Below, in pieces: positions 1-11,119 of a DNA stretch of 64,000 bases. The notes beneath the pieces are model-generated. The model made no database searches and was not told where the DNA came from. It worked only from the letters and a program-made list of their open reading frames with translations. The position numbers and the translations under genes were made by a program. Where the stretch lies: contig NZ_SDMO01000007.1 of NCBI RefSeq assembly GCF_004798905.1, positions 1 to 64,000 of the forward strand. The letters are read 5' to 3'. Each line of letters begins with the position of its first letter. The first letter of the stretch is position 1. The stretch comes from Halomonas borealis. GTDB lineage: Bacteria; Pseudomonadota; Gammaproteobacteria; Pseudomonadales; Halomonadaceae.

Positions 1-146
1 GCGCGGCTGGCGAAACGCACCCGCAGGTGGAAGGGCGCCGACAGCGCCTCCTCATGGGTGAAGTCGATCACCGCCGGATCGGCGTCGCCCTCGGCATCGA
101 TGCCGGTGAGGCTCAGGGTGAACTGTAGTCCGCTACGATCGGCCAT
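1..146 (-). CDS. vgrG: Type VI secretion tip protein VgrG, N-terminal fragment cut by window edge
   Basis: Only the first 48 codons are visible; the gene runs off the left end. The frame begins ATG GCC GAT one base after the PAAR stop codon. It reads MADRSGLQFTLSLTG..., then a stretch ending in FHLRVRFASR. An early beta-rich segment with a phrase such as LSAPFHLRVRF is typical of the first gp27-like domain of VgrG. VgrG trimers form the puncturing spike on the Hcp tube and carry a PAAR protein at the tip, which matches the adjacent PAAR gene. Whether a C-terminal effector domain is present cannot be seen. Confidence 0.8.
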   Translation of the reverse strand, partial: MADRSGLQFTLSLTGIDAEGDADPAVIDFTHEEALSAPFHLRVRFASR

Positions 147-147
147 G

Positions 148-435
148 TCAGCTGCCCTCCCCGCTGGCACTACCGATCACCACGCCACCGCAGTCCACCG
201 CGTGATCGGTGAGCGCCACCGGTATGCCATCGACCAGAATGCTGCCCGAGCCGCCGGCGATGGCCCGCGGGTGCTGGCTGTGGTTCGGCTTGTCGTGAGG
301 GGCCAGGGGATCGCCCTGGCGGGCCACCGGCTTGCCATCGATCATCACCGTGGGGCTGCCGGCGGTCACCGGCGTGGGGGGAAAGCCCTCGTGGTCGGTC
401 CCGATATCCCCCAACAATACGAACTTGCGTCCCAT
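148..435 (-). CDS. PAAR-domain spike-tip protein of the type VI secretion system
   Basis: This 95-residue protein is a stand-alone PAAR protein that should cap the VgrG spike. Glycine- and proline-rich PAAR repeats run through the whole chain (for example GSPTVMIDGKPVARQGDPLA and GGSGSILVDGIPVALTDHAV). His47, His54, His78 and Cys82 are candidate zinc ligands. There is no room for an attached toxin domain, so it is a structural tip or an adaptor for a separate effector. It is followed after one base by vgrG and preceded by a GNAT gene on the same strand. Confidence 0.9.
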   Translation of the reverse strand: MGRKFVLLGDIGTDHEGFPPTPVTAGSPTVMIDGKPVARQGDPLAPHDKPNHSQHPRAIAGGSGSILVDGIPVALTDHAVDCGGVVIGSASGEGS

Positions 436-466
436 GCGTCGTCCTCCTGCCGATGCGCGGCGCCGT

Positions 467-1081
467 TCAGGCGCCGTGCTTACGTTCGCGTTGATCGTTC
501 CACTGCGCGGGGGCCTCGAAGCTGGCCACCCCGCCGGCGTCCACGTGCATGCGCTGGAAGCCGGCCGCCTCCAGGCTGGCCGGCGCCGCCCCAGTCAGCG
601 GCATCCGGGTCTTGAGCGGCGTACCGCGTAATTCACGCCGGGCGGCCATCAGCAGCCGGGCGCCATGGCCACGGCCCTGCCACTGCGGTGCGATGAAGAA
701 GAAGCGTAGCTGCCAGGCGGCCTCGTCATCGCGGCGGCACACCAGCAGCATGCCGAGCACCGGCCCGTCGCCGTGACGCAGCGCCAGCAAGCGGCCCTGC
801 CAGTGTGCCACCTGCCCCGCCTCGCGCTGCAGCCAGAGCCCGCGATGGACCACGAACTCCAGCGAGCGACGCAGGGTCTCGAGGCGTGCCTCGTCGCGCA
901 GCACCCAGGGAGAGAGCCCCTCCCCCTCGGCGCGCCGGGCGGCCTCGAGCAGCAACGCGACATCGTCCTCGCCGGCATCCACCAGCTCCGGGGCCGCGTC
1001 CTGCGGCGCGGGCTTGGCGCCGGCTGTTTCCCCGGGCGCGGCGTCGGCCGCGCCCAACCAGCGTTTCAGCGTCGTCAGCAT
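467..1081 (-). CDS. GNAT-family N-acetyltransferase encoded inside the T6SS cluster
   Basis: The 204-residue protein has an Ala/Pro-rich N-terminal tail of about 35 residues, then a GNAT fold. The acetyl-CoA binding loop is readable as QWQGRGHGARLL at about residues 133-144, following the strand LRFFFIAP. It lies four bases downstream of the tssM stop and 31 bases before the PAAR gene, so it is probably co-transcribed with the spike genes. No substrate can be deduced. It might modify a T6SS component or effector, act as a cargo-loading accessory, or be an unrelated passenger. Family assignment is firm; function is unknown. Confidence 0.7.
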   Translation of the reverse strand: MLTTLKRWLGAADAAPGETAGAKPAPQDAAPELVDAGEDDVALLLEAARRAEGEGLSPWVLRDEARLETLRRSLEFVVHRGLWLQREAGQVAHWQGRLLALRHGDGPVLGMLLVCRRDDEAAWQLRFFFIAPQWQGRGHGARLLMAARRELRGTPLKTRMPLTGAAPASLEAAGFQRMHVDAGGVASFEAPAQWNDQRERKHGA

Positions 1082-1085
1082 CGCC

Positions 1086-4000
1086 CTACCCTCCTTCCGC
1101 GTAGAGGGCCGTGGGCAGACGGAAGCCCGCCACCAGCGGCCGGGTGAAGGGGTTTCGCGGCCCGTCGGCGATCAGCCGATAACGCATGCTGCCGCCATCG
1201 ACCTCGAAGCTGATCTCCAGCTCGCGCTCGCCGGCGCCGGTGAGCTGGGCCTCGTCGAGCAGACGGAACCAGGCCCAGGGGCCGTCGCGACGCAGGGTGC
1301 GCGGCGAGTGATTGACCTGGCTCGGCACCAGGGTGACGCGGCTCTCGTTGCTGTCGCGCAGGCCGTTGGGCCAGATCATCGGCACCCGGCGGCTGGCGCC
1401 GTGGGCGTAGTCGATCAACTGGCCGTCGACGCTGATCACCCCGCGGCGCCTGTCGGCGCTCAGGCTCAGCGGCTCCAGGCTGAAGGCCACGTCGAGCACG
1501 CCGTCACGGTTGAGGTAGGCCTCGCGGATGCGCTCGGCTCGCTGCACGGCATCGAGCACCCCCTGGCGCAGCAGGGAATCGCCCTCGGCGTTGCGCAGGG
1601 CCTCCGGCGCGCCTTCGATGAAGGGCTGGAGGTTACGCTGATAGAAGGTGTCGAGGGTGCCGTCCGGGGCGAAGAATTCCTCGAAGTCGGCCAGTGCCAC
1701 CTCGCGAGAGGCCTGGGGCGAGAGCGGATAACGGCCGGCCAGGCGCTGCTGGAAGGGCACCACGACCTCGTCCATCCACTGGCTTTCCAGGTGGCGTACC
1801 GCGCTGGCCATCAGCAGCTGCCAGCTCTGGTCGGCCAGGCTGTCGAGCATGCCGCCCACCGGCGCCGGGGCATCCTCGGCGATGCGCTGCAGCCGGGCGA
1901 TGGGGTCCTCACCCTGCAGCGAGAGTCGGTCACGCGCCAGCAGGAAGGCCCGCTGGCCACGGTTGCTGGCCTCGTCGACCTGGCGCAGGTAATCGCGCAG
2001 CTCGGCAATCGCGGCCTTGATCTCGTCGAGGTTGGAGGGATTGTCGCCCCGCGCCTCGCTGAGCTCGTTGAGCGCGCTGAAGTGGCGCGCGATCTCGCTG
2101 GCCAGATCGTAACGCGGCGACTGCTGCAGGGCCTGACGGGCCGCCTCGTCGTCTTCCGGCAGTTGCGGATAGAGCTGGGTCTGCTCGCTCACCTCGCCGA
2201 GCAGGCGATCCAGCGGGCGGCTGGCCCCCAGCAGGCCGTCGGCGACCACCACCGCCTGATGGAGGTCGGGCAGCGGCACCAGGCGGATATCGGCCAGCGC
2301 CTCGCGCCAGGTGACGTGGTAGTCGCTGATGTAGCGCTCGCGCAGGGCATCCTGCAGGCGGCGACGATCGGCCTCGCTGAAGTCGATGTCGTCACGCTGG
2401 CCGAGCACCCAGGTGTCGATCAGGGCCAGCTCGGTGGCCTTATCCAGCCGGTCGAGGAAGTAGCCCTCGAAGCCGTTGCGGGTCAGCAGGCCCGGAATAC
2501 GCACCTGCTCGGCGTCGTCGTTGCGCGCCATGAACACCAGGCTGAAGGCCGGGCCGACGCTCGAGCGCAGGTCCATCGGGGCGGCGCTGCCCTGCGAGAT
2601 GCCGGCCTTGAGCGAGGCATAGACCCGCTCGGCCATGGGCTGGCGGGCGAGCTCGCGCTGAGCCGCCGCGATGCTGCCCTCGAGCGGCGCCATGGCCTCG
2701 CGGGCACCGGGTTCGTCGGCCTCGACATGCCCCGCCAGGTCGGTATAGGCCAGGGCGTAGTCGAGGTGCGAAAGCAGGCGGCGCTGGACATCCCCACGGC
2801 CGGGGAAGGCCTCCTGCCAGCGGTCTTCCATGAAGTCGTGGACGCGCTGGGCCTGGCGGCCGCTGGCATCGGCCATCATGCGCAGGATACGCAGCAGCGC
2901 CAGCTTGTCGTTGCTGCCCTCCGGGGCGCGGTTCATGTCGTCCATGATGCCGATCATCAGCGCCGGCAGGAACTGCTGCTCGAGCAGGCGCAGGTAGGCG
3001 TTGTCGACCTCGACGCCCAGCTCGTGGCCCTGGTAGAGACCCATGTCGGCCAGCAGCCAGGGGCGCGAACGGTAGTCGCCGAACTCCTGGGTGGCACCCA
3101 GCAGCCGGTCCAGCGGCTCGAGCAGTGCCTTGCCGGTGGGGTCGTCGCTCTGCCAGTTGCCGGGGCGCACGGCGAGGAAGGCCTCGGCCTTGTCTTCCAC
3201 CGCCGCCAGGGCCTGGCCGTTCTTCTCATAGAAGTGGTACCAGCCGCCGACCAGCGCCGCGCCGACGAACAGGCAGGCCAGGGAACTGACGCTGCGCACC
3301 CGCCGCCGTCGGCGCGCCGCCCGGGCGTTGTCGCCGGCCAGTCCCGATTCCGGGTAGATGATGCGTTCGAACAGCTCCTCGGTGAAGTAGAGCGCCGAGC
3401 GGGTCGCCCGATGGGCCGGCTGGACGCCATCGTTCATGCCATAGCGCCGTGCGGCGGCATCGACGAAGGGGTCCTCCGGCACGCCCTGCTGGTAGACCGA
3501 GGTGAAGTAGGCGCCGCGCACCAGCGCCGCGGTGGAGAAGCGGTCGCTGGACAACGCCTCGCCGACGAAGCCCAGCAGCACGTCACGCAGGCCGGCCAGC
3601 TGGCGCACGAAGCGGAACACCGCCTCGCGCTCGTCGCGGTCGCGGCACTCGGCGAGCAGCGTCGGCAGCGTCTGGTTGAGCCGCTCGAGCATGCCGTCGT
3701 AGGCCTCGGCGAACTCCGACTCCCAGCGGCCGGGCTTGTCGAGCGACGCCGCCGAGAAGGTGAAGCCGAGCGGCGCCCGACGGGCGGCCCGGGAATAATG
3801 CCGGAAGAAGTCATCGAAGCCGTGCAGCAGGTCCATCTTGCTGAAGGTGACATAGACCGGCAGGCGGCTGCCGTGGCGCTCCATCAGCTCGCGCAGCCGC
3901 GCACGCAGCAGCGAGGCATAGGCCTTGCGCACCGCCACCTCGGCATCGCTGAGCCGCGCCAGGTCGAGCACCAGCACCACGCCGTCCAGCGGGCGCCGCG

Positions 4001-4718
4001 AGCGATGCCGCTCCAGCCAGTCGACGAAGTGATCCCACAGCCGGCTCTCCAGCTCGGCCGGCTCGCCGCCCTGCAGGGCGCCCTGGGTCAGCAGCTCGCC
4101 ATCGGGATCGATCAGCACCGCCTTGTCGCCGATCCACCAGTCGAAGCCCAGCCGGCCGCGCTTGCCCTGGCCGGAGGCCTTCATCACGTGGGTCAGCGCG
4201 AAGTTCTGCCCCGAGCGATTGATCAGGCTGGTCTTGCCGGCATTCTCGACGCCCATGACCAGGTACCAGGGCAGCTTGTAGCGGGCATTGTGGCCGCCAC
4301 CCAGGCTGTCGGTGAGCTCATGCAGGGTCGCGTCGAGGCTCTCCTCCTGACGCTCGATCTGGCCGAGCACCGGGTCCTGCTGACGCTGCTGCTCGTCATG
4401 GCGCTCGTCGTTCAGGGTGCGCAGGCGGCGCGCCAGGCGAATGCCCCACACCACCGCCACCACCCCGGCAAGCGCCAGGGTGGCCAACAGACGATTGACC
4501 CAAGGCCCCAGCGGGCGGCTATCGAAGGCCTGCCATTGCGGCCCCAGCCACCAGATCGCCACCAGCAGGGCGACCACCAGCAACCACCATAGCCAGGCGC
4601 CCAGGCGCTTCAGGCCCTTGGCCTTGTTGGCGTGCCCGCGCGCCTGGTTGAGCTGGCTGTCCGCCTGGGACATGCCCGGCACCCAGCGGCTCAGCCCCGC
4701 CTTTATTCGTCTCCACAT
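1086..4718 (-). CDS. tssM: Type VI secretion inner-membrane protein TssM (IcmF/VasK)
   Basis: At 1210 residues this has the usual TssM length. It forms the TssJLM channel that anchors the contractile machine across the envelope. Two membrane segments lie near residues 38-58 and 73-95, a cytoplasmic NTPase-like domain follows with the P-loop GVENAGKTSL near residue 155, and a third membrane segment (CLFVGAALVGGWYHF) lies near residue 480. The remainder is the long periplasmic region that contacts the TssJ lipoprotein. The intact P-loop places it among TssM proteins that may bind or hydrolyse ATP. It sits downstream of tssA and four bases upstream of the GNAT gene. Confidence 0.95.
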   Translation of the reverse strand: MWRRIKAGLSRWVPGMSQADSQLNQARGHANKAKGLKRLGAWLWWLLVVALLVAIWWLGPQWQAFDSRPLGPWVNRLLATLALAGVVAVVWGIRLARRLRTLNDERHDEQQRQQDPVLGQIERQEESLDATLHELTDSLGGGHNARYKLPWYLVMGVENAGKTSLINRSGQNFALTHVMKASGQGKRGRLGFDWWIGDKAVLIDPDGELLTQGALQGGEPAELESRLWDHFVDWLERHRSRRPLDGVVLVLDLARLSDAEVAVRKAYASLLRARLRELMERHGSRLPVYVTFSKMDLLHGFDDFFRHYSRAARRAPLGFTFSAASLDKPGRWESEFAEAYDGMLERLNQTLPTLLAECRDRDEREAVFRFVRQLAGLRDVLLGFVGEALSSDRFSTAALVRGAYFTSVYQQGVPEDPFVDAAARRYGMNDGVQPAHRATRSALYFTEELFERIIYPESGLAGDNARAARRRRRVRSVSSLACLFVGAALVGGWYHFYEKNGQALAAVEDKAEAFLAVRPGNWQSDDPTGKALLEPLDRLLGATQEFGDYRSRPWLLADMGLYQGHELGVEVDNAYLRLLEQQFLPALMIGIMDDMNRAPEGSNDKLALLRILRMMADASGRQAQRVHDFMEDRWQEAFPGRGDVQRRLLSHLDYALAYTDLAGHVEADEPGAREAMAPLEGSIAAAQRELARQPMAERVYASLKAGISQGSAAPMDLRSSVGPAFSLVFMARNDDAEQVRIPGLLTRNGFEGYFLDRLDKATELALIDTWVLGQRDDIDFSEADRRRLQDALRERYISDYHVTWREALADIRLVPLPDLHQAVVVADGLLGASRPLDRLLGEVSEQTQLYPQLPEDDEAARQALQQSPRYDLASEIARHFSALNELSEARGDNPSNLDEIKAAIAELRDYLRQVDEASNRGQRAFLLARDRLSLQGEDPIARLQRIAEDAPAPVGGMLDSLADQSWQLLMASAVRHLESQWMDEVVVPFQQRLAGRYPLSPQASREVALADFEEFFAPDGTLDTFYQRNLQPFIEGAPEALRNAEGDSLLRQGVLDAVQRAERIREAYLNRDGVLDVAFSLEPLSLSADRRRGVISVDGQLIDYAHGASRRVPMIWPNGLRDSNESRVTLVPSQVNHSPRTLRRDGPWAWFRLLDEAQLTGAGERELEISFEVDGGSMRYRLIADGPRNPFTRPLVAGFRLPTALYAEGG

Positions 4719-4764
4719 GAGCCTTGCTCCCTCGTCCCTGTCGATTCCATCGGATCACCGTGAT

Positions 4765-6192
4765 TCATGCCTCGAGCGCCGCCGCCAGCCGTGCCGGCAG
4801 GGCCGGTTCCCAGTGCTCCAGCTCGAGATTCGCCACGGCATCGTGCAATGCCTGATAGTGCTGACGGGCCAGGGCGGCGAGCCCGGCCTCGTGCAGCAGG
4901 TCGGCGCTGGCCAGGCGCCAATAGATGTTCTCGCGGGGCGAGGCGGTCGCCGCCAGCCCCTCGTCGAGCACCGCCAGCGCCGGCGCCAGCCCCTCCTCGG
5001 CGAGGCGCTCCCGGGCCGTTTCCAGTCCGGCCTGCCAGGGGTCGCCACCGCCCATCACCGCGGCCGGCGCCCCGGGGCCCGCCACGTCCGCCAGCCAGGT
5101 CTGCGTCTCGGCGTCGAGGAAGGCGGTGCCGTCGCTGAAGGTCAGCGCCTCGATGCCCGGCAGGCGGCCGATGAAGCGTGCCGTCTCGTCGCGGATCGCC
5201 TCGGCGCAGCGCGGATGCTCGAGCCGCCGCGCCACCTCGGCGCTCAAGCGATGCCCTTCCAGCCAGTAGGGGGCCAACGCCAGGCTGTTCTCGATGCGCC
5301 GCCAGTCATCCAGCGTCGGGCGCCCCGCCGCGGCCTCGCGATACTCCGCGATCCGATCGCCGGCCACCGGCGCAAGCTCGGTGCGCGCCCCGTCACGGGT
5401 CATCGGCAGCCCTTGAATGGCATGCCAGACCGCATGGCGACGCAGCCGGTAGCCCAGCGCCTCGCCGGGTGACTGCTCGTTGAGGAAATCGGCCATCTTG
5501 AGCAGCGCCTGACGATTGCCGCGATCGTTGCCGGACTCGAGCCGTGCCTCCGGGGCCCGAGCCGTCGCGGGCTCGGCCTCGGCCGAGGGCGTGGCGGTCG
5601 CCTCGCCGCCGGCGGCCTGCGGCGAGGAAGCGGGCGCGGGCGCCGATGCCGAGGGCGTGGCCTTCTCGAACAGGCGAGCCAGATCCGCCAACGGCTCGTC
5701 CGGCAACTCGTGGCCGGTCGCCCGCTCGCGTAGCCGGGCCAGCCCCTGGCGACAGGCGGCATGCTCCTCGGCGGCCCCCAGGAAATCCAGCCCTTCGGCG
5801 AGCGTCAACGCGCGCTGGGCGAACTGCTGGAACAGCTTGGGCCGGGCCCGCTTGCCACGCGGCCCGGCGAAGGGGTAGGCCTCCTCCCACCAGCCCTCGA
5901 GGGCGCCGGCCAGCAACTCCAGCGACAACGCGAATCGTGCCGGATCGCCGTCGTGCTGCAGGCAGTGCAGTAGGTGACCGAGCACCTTGAGATCCTTGCC
6001 GTGCTCGGCCAGCAGCCGCGCGGCCCGCGTCTCGGCGCCGTGCCAGTCGACCTCGCCGTGGCGCAGCGAGCCGACCTTCATCATCTCCTCGTCGAGCCAG
6101 TCGTAGTCCTCATGGTCGACGACCGGCTGCCCGACACCCTCGGCGATCGGGTCGAGCAACGCCGCGAGCTGGTGGTATTGGGTGATCTGCAT
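4765..6192 (-). CDS. tssA: Type VI secretion baseplate/sheath-cap protein TssA (ImpA N-terminal, VasJ-like)
   Basis: The 475-residue product begins MQITQYHQLAALLDPIAEG, a classic ImpA N-terminal start. This ATG is preceded by GGAG, so the open frame extending 20 codons further upstream was rejected. The N-terminal domain (HEDYDWLDEEMMKVGSLRHG... near 25-70) defines TssA. An Ala/Pro/Glu-rich linker follows around residues 180-230, then a C-terminal helical part resembling VasJ. TssA proteins organise baseplate assembly and guide sheath-tube polymerisation. It lies between tagO and tssM on the same strand. Confidence 0.9.
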   Translation of the reverse strand: MQITQYHQLAALLDPIAEGVGQPVVDHEDYDWLDEEMMKVGSLRHGEVDWHGAETRAARLLAEHGKDLKVLGHLLHCLQHDGDPARFALSLELLAGALEGWWEEAYPFAGPRGKRARPKLFQQFAQRALTLAEGLDFLGAAEEHAACRQGLARLRERATGHELPDEPLADLARLFEKATPSASAPAPASSPQAAGGEATATPSAEAEPATARAPEARLESGNDRGNRQALLKMADFLNEQSPGEALGYRLRRHAVWHAIQGLPMTRDGARTELAPVAGDRIAEYREAAAGRPTLDDWRRIENSLALAPYWLEGHRLSAEVARRLEHPRCAEAIRDETARFIGRLPGIEALTFSDGTAFLDAETQTWLADVAGPGAPAAVMGGGDPWQAGLETARERLAEEGLAPALAVLDEGLAATASPRENIYWRLASADLLHEAGLAALARQHYQALHDAVANLELEHWEPALPARLAAALEA

Positions 6193-6202
6193 GATGACTC
6201 CG

Positions 6203-6864
6203 TTACCAGCGACACATGGCGCGCAGCGGCTCGATCGCCGTGCGCCAGCCATCGAGATCGAAACGCAGCCCGTCGATGGCGGGCTGCTCGCTCGTCAGCC
6301 GCAACCGCTCGCCGCCGAGCAGGCGCTTCAGGGTACCGATGGCCGGCAGGCCCCGCCCGCCGCTGATCACATGGCCGTCGTCCAGCACCCGCCAGGTCTG
6401 CTCCAGGGTGGCGCCCTCGCCGTGCAGCGTGAGCGGCGCCCGCGAGGCCTCGATAGGGGCGTTCAGATGCAGCTGGAAACGGGTGATGGCGGCGTCGCAG
6501 CTGATCACCAGCAGCGGGCGCGGCGGCAGCGTGCCCAGTGCCGGCACGCTCATCAGCACCGTATCGGCGGTCTCGCCCACCCGCACGCCGAACGCGGCAT
6601 CGTCCCGCCCGGCCTCCTGATCGGCGACCGCCTGCCACAACGGCGAGCGCGTCGGCGACGATTCGGCCACCCCCGAGCGCTCGAGGAACAGCGTGTCGTA
6701 GCACTCGAGCCGCCCCAGCCGGGAGGGCTGCTCGGCACACGCCTCGGCCGCCTGCAGGCGGGTGTCCTGAGCCGGGGTCGGGGCCGATGACAGCCCGGCG
6801 CCGAGCAGCAGGGCCAGGCCGGCCAGCCAGCGGGGGCGCGGGGCGGGAAGAAGGTCGATCGCGT

Positions 6865-6868
<4 letters not shown>
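6203..6868 (-). CDS. tagO: Type VI secretion-associated periplasmic protein TagO/VasI
   Basis: The 221-residue precursor has an N-terminal signal sequence (hydrophobic LAGLALLLGAGL, cleavage probably near Ala34). The mature start contains CAEQPSRLGRLECYDTLF, the paired-cysteine motif of the TagO/VasI family. The family is found only in T6SS loci and is thought to act in the periplasm; its precise role is unsettled. Its ATG overlaps the vasH stop codon as ATGA, so it is translationally coupled to the regulator. Ten bases separate it from tssA. Confidence 0.85.
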
Positions 6869-8460
<1,592 letters not shown>

Positions 8461-8461
8461 G

Positions 8462-11068
8462 TCACCCGACCTCCGCGGTGAAGCCCTGCGCGTCCACGCC
8501 GAGGGCGACATGGGTCACCGGCTCGTGACGCGCCAGGCGATCGAGCAACGCCCGCGATACCGGCGGCAGCAGCTCGCCGTCGATCACCGACTCGAGCATC
8601 CGGGCGCCGTTCTCGCTGCGCGTGGCGCGCTCGCAGATGGCCTCGGCCAACGCCGGCTCCAGCACCACCTCGGCCTGGCGGTGGCGATCACGGATGCGCC
8701 CGGCCAGGGTCTCGAGCTTGGCGGTGACGATGTCGTGGAGGATCTCCCGCGACAGCGGCAGGTAGGGAACCGTCTCCATGCGCGCCAGCAGCGCCGGCTT
8801 GAAGAAGTCGGCCAGCACCGGGTAGAGCGCCTCGTCCATCGCCGCGCGGTCGTCGGCATGACGCACCACGGCCTCATAGCCGAGGTTCGAGGTCATGAAG
8901 AACAGCACGTTCTTGCAGTCGATGGCGCGCCCTTCGCCGTCGGCCAGCTCGCCCTTGTCGAAGGCCTGATAGAAGAGGTTGAGCACGTCCGGGTGGGCCT
9001 TCTCGACCTCGTCGAGCAACACCACCGAGTAGGGCCGCTGGCGGATCGCCTCGGTCAGCAGGCCGCCCTCGCCGAAGCCCACGTAGCCGGGCGGCGAGCC
9101 GATCAGCCGCGAGACGGTGTGCTTCTCCTGGTACTCGGACATGTTGATGGTGGTCAGGAACTGACGGCCGCCATACAGGCGCTCGGCGATCTGCAGCACG
9201 GTCTCGGTCTTGCCCACGCCGCTGGGGCCGACCAACAGGAAGGCACCCAGCGGACGGCCGGGGCGGCGCAGGTCGGCGCGCGCGGTGAGCAGGTGGCGGT
9301 GCAGGCGCTCGATGGCCAGGTCCTGGCCCTTGACCTGCCGGCCCAGCTCCTCGGGCAGTTCGGTGAGGCGCGCCAGTTCGTCACGGGTCATGCGCTCCAC
9401 CGGCACGCCGGTCCAGTCGCCGATCACCTGGGCGATCTGCGCCTCCTCGACGCTTGAGTTGACCAGCGCGAACTCGCTCTGCAGCTCGGCCAGGCGGGCC
9501 TCGTGCTCGGCCAGCGCCGCCGTCTGGCGCTCGCGGGCCTCGGCATCCTCGTGCTCGCCTGCGAGCAACCCGCGGTGTAGCGCCAGGATGGCGTCGACGG
9601 CGTCGCGCTGCTCGCGCCAGGCGGCCTCCAGGGTCGCGCGCTCCTCATCCAGGCCGGCCAGACGCTCGGCCAGGCCATCACGGTGCGCGGCATCGGGATG
9701 GCGACCCAGCAGCGCCTCGCGTTCTAGCTGGTCGTGTTCACGCCGGGCGGCCAGCTGCTCGCTCATCAGGTGGCTGAGCCGGCGCGGCGGGGTGTCCAGG
9801 GCCTGGGCCAGCCGCGTGCCGGCGGTATCCAGCACGTCGATGGCCTTGTCGGGCAGCTGCCGGCCGGCCAGGTAGCGCGCCGAGAGCTCGGCGGCGGCAC
9901 GCAGGCCGCTGTCGCCGATCAGCACGCCGTGGGTCGACTCGTAGACGTCGCGCAGGCCACGCAGGATGACCAGCGCCTGCTCGACGTCCGGCTCGCCCAG
10001 GGCGACCGGCTGGAAACGCCGCGACAGCGCCGGGTCCTTCTCGATGTGCTTCTTGTACTCGCGCCAGGTGGTGGCGGCGATGGTACGCAGCTCGCCGCGG
10101 GCCAGCGCCGGCTTGAGCAGGTTGGCGGCGTCGGCGCCGCCCTCCGGGTTGCCGGCACCGATCAGGGTATGCGCCTCGTCGATGAACATCAGCGTCGGCA
10201 CGGCCGCGTGCTTGACCTCCTCGATCACCGCCTTCAGGCGTTTCTCGAACTCGCCCTTGACCGAGGCCCCGGCCTGCAGCGCACCGAGATCCAACGATAC
10301 CAGCTCCACGCCGGCCAGCGCCTCGGGCACTCGCCCTTCGACGATGCGCGACGCCAGGCCCTCGACCACGGCGCTCTTGCCGACCCCGGCGTCGCCGACC
10401 ACGATCGGGTTGTTCTTGCGCCGCCGACCGAGGATGTCGAGCATCTGGTCGATCTCGGGGTCGCGGCACAGCACCGGGTCGAGCTCGCCGCGGCGCGCCT
10501 GCTCGGTCAGCGAGGTGGCGAAGCGCGCAAGCGCGCTGTCGTCGCCCGTCGGCGTCGGCGCGGCGGCCGCTCGCTCGCCTTCCGGCGCACCGGCCTCGGC
10601 GGAATCACCGGTCAACCGGGGGAAGTCGCGACGCAGCCGTTCGCGGTTGATGCCGGCCAACAGCCGCTCGCCCCGGGGGCCCAGGTAACGCTCGGCATGG
10701 TGCAGCAGGGCGGTGAAGATCACCCCGCTGCGCAGCTCGTGATGCCCGAACTCGGCGCTCGCCAGCAGCCAGGCATCCTGCAGCAGCTCGACCAGCAACG
10801 GCGAGAAGCTCGGCGTGGCCACCTCCAGGTCGCGGGGCGGGCGGGCATCCTCGGTGAGCGCACGGCGCAGCGTGTCGGGCGCGATATCCTCGCCGTCGAG
10901 CAGCACCCGCAGGTCGCACAAGGGCTGGTCGAGGAAGGCCAGCAACAGATGGGACACACCCACCTCGGGCGCCTGCTGTTCGGCGCACAGCGCCGCGGCG
11001 CCTTCGAGGCCCTGGCGGGCGATGGTGTTGAGTCGGCCGATCAGTGCCGATAGCTCTACCCTGAGCAT
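8462..11068 (-). CDS. clpV: Type VI secretion sheath-recycling ATPase ClpV (TssH)
   Basis: This 868-residue Clp/Hsp100 AAA+ protein disassembles contracted TssB-TssC sheaths. An N-terminal helical domain (about 1-160) is followed by AAA1 with GDAGVGKSA and LMFIDEAHTL, a coiled middle region (about 410-520) and AAA2 with GPSGVGKTE and VVLLDEVEKAH. The lack of a ClpB-style refolding context and the position between tssL and vasH identify ClpV rather than ClpB. A 51-base gap separates it from tssL; its stop is two bases from the vasH GTG. Confidence 0.95.
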   Translation of the reverse strand: MLRVELSALIGRLNTIARQGLEGAAALCAEQQAPEVGVSHLLLAFLDQPLCDLRVLLDGEDIAPDTLRRALTEDARPPRDLEVATPSFSPLLVELLQDAWLLASAEFGHHELRSGVIFTALLHHAERYLGPRGERLLAGINRERLRRDFPRLTGDSAEAGAPEGERAAAAPTPTGDDSALARFATSLTEQARRGELDPVLCRDPEIDQMLDILGRRRKNNPIVVGDAGVGKSAVVEGLASRIVEGRVPEALAGVELVSLDLGALQAGASVKGEFEKRLKAVIEEVKHAAVPTLMFIDEAHTLIGAGNPEGGADAANLLKPALARGELRTIAATTWREYKKHIEKDPALSRRFQPVALGEPDVEQALVILRGLRDVYESTHGVLIGDSGLRAAAELSARYLAGRQLPDKAIDVLDTAGTRLAQALDTPPRRLSHLMSEQLAARREHDQLEREALLGRHPDAAHRDGLAERLAGLDEERATLEAAWREQRDAVDAILALHRGLLAGEHEDAEARERQTAALAEHEARLAELQSEFALVNSSVEEAQIAQVIGDWTGVPVERMTRDELARLTELPEELGRQVKGQDLAIERLHRHLLTARADLRRPGRPLGAFLLVGPSGVGKTETVLQIAERLYGGRQFLTTINMSEYQEKHTVSRLIGSPPGYVGFGEGGLLTEAIRQRPYSVVLLDEVEKAHPDVLNLFYQAFDKGELADGEGRAIDCKNVLFFMTSNLGYEAVVRHADDRAAMDEALYPVLADFFKPALLARMETVPYLPLSREILHDIVTAKLETLAGRIRDRHRQAEVVLEPALAEAICERATRSENGARMLESVIDGELLPPVSRALLDRLARHEPVTHVALGVDAQGFTAEVG

Positions 11069-11119
11069 GGTCTCTCCCGTGATGTCATAAGCGAAGCGGT
11101 TGTCCGAGCAGCCGAGCGG

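Noticed and set aside
1014..4592. A 1192-codon open frame on the plus strand
   Set aside because: It is exactly antisense to tssM, has low-complexity His/Gln/Ala/Gly-rich sequence and matches no family. Long antisense frames are expected opposite GC-rich genes.
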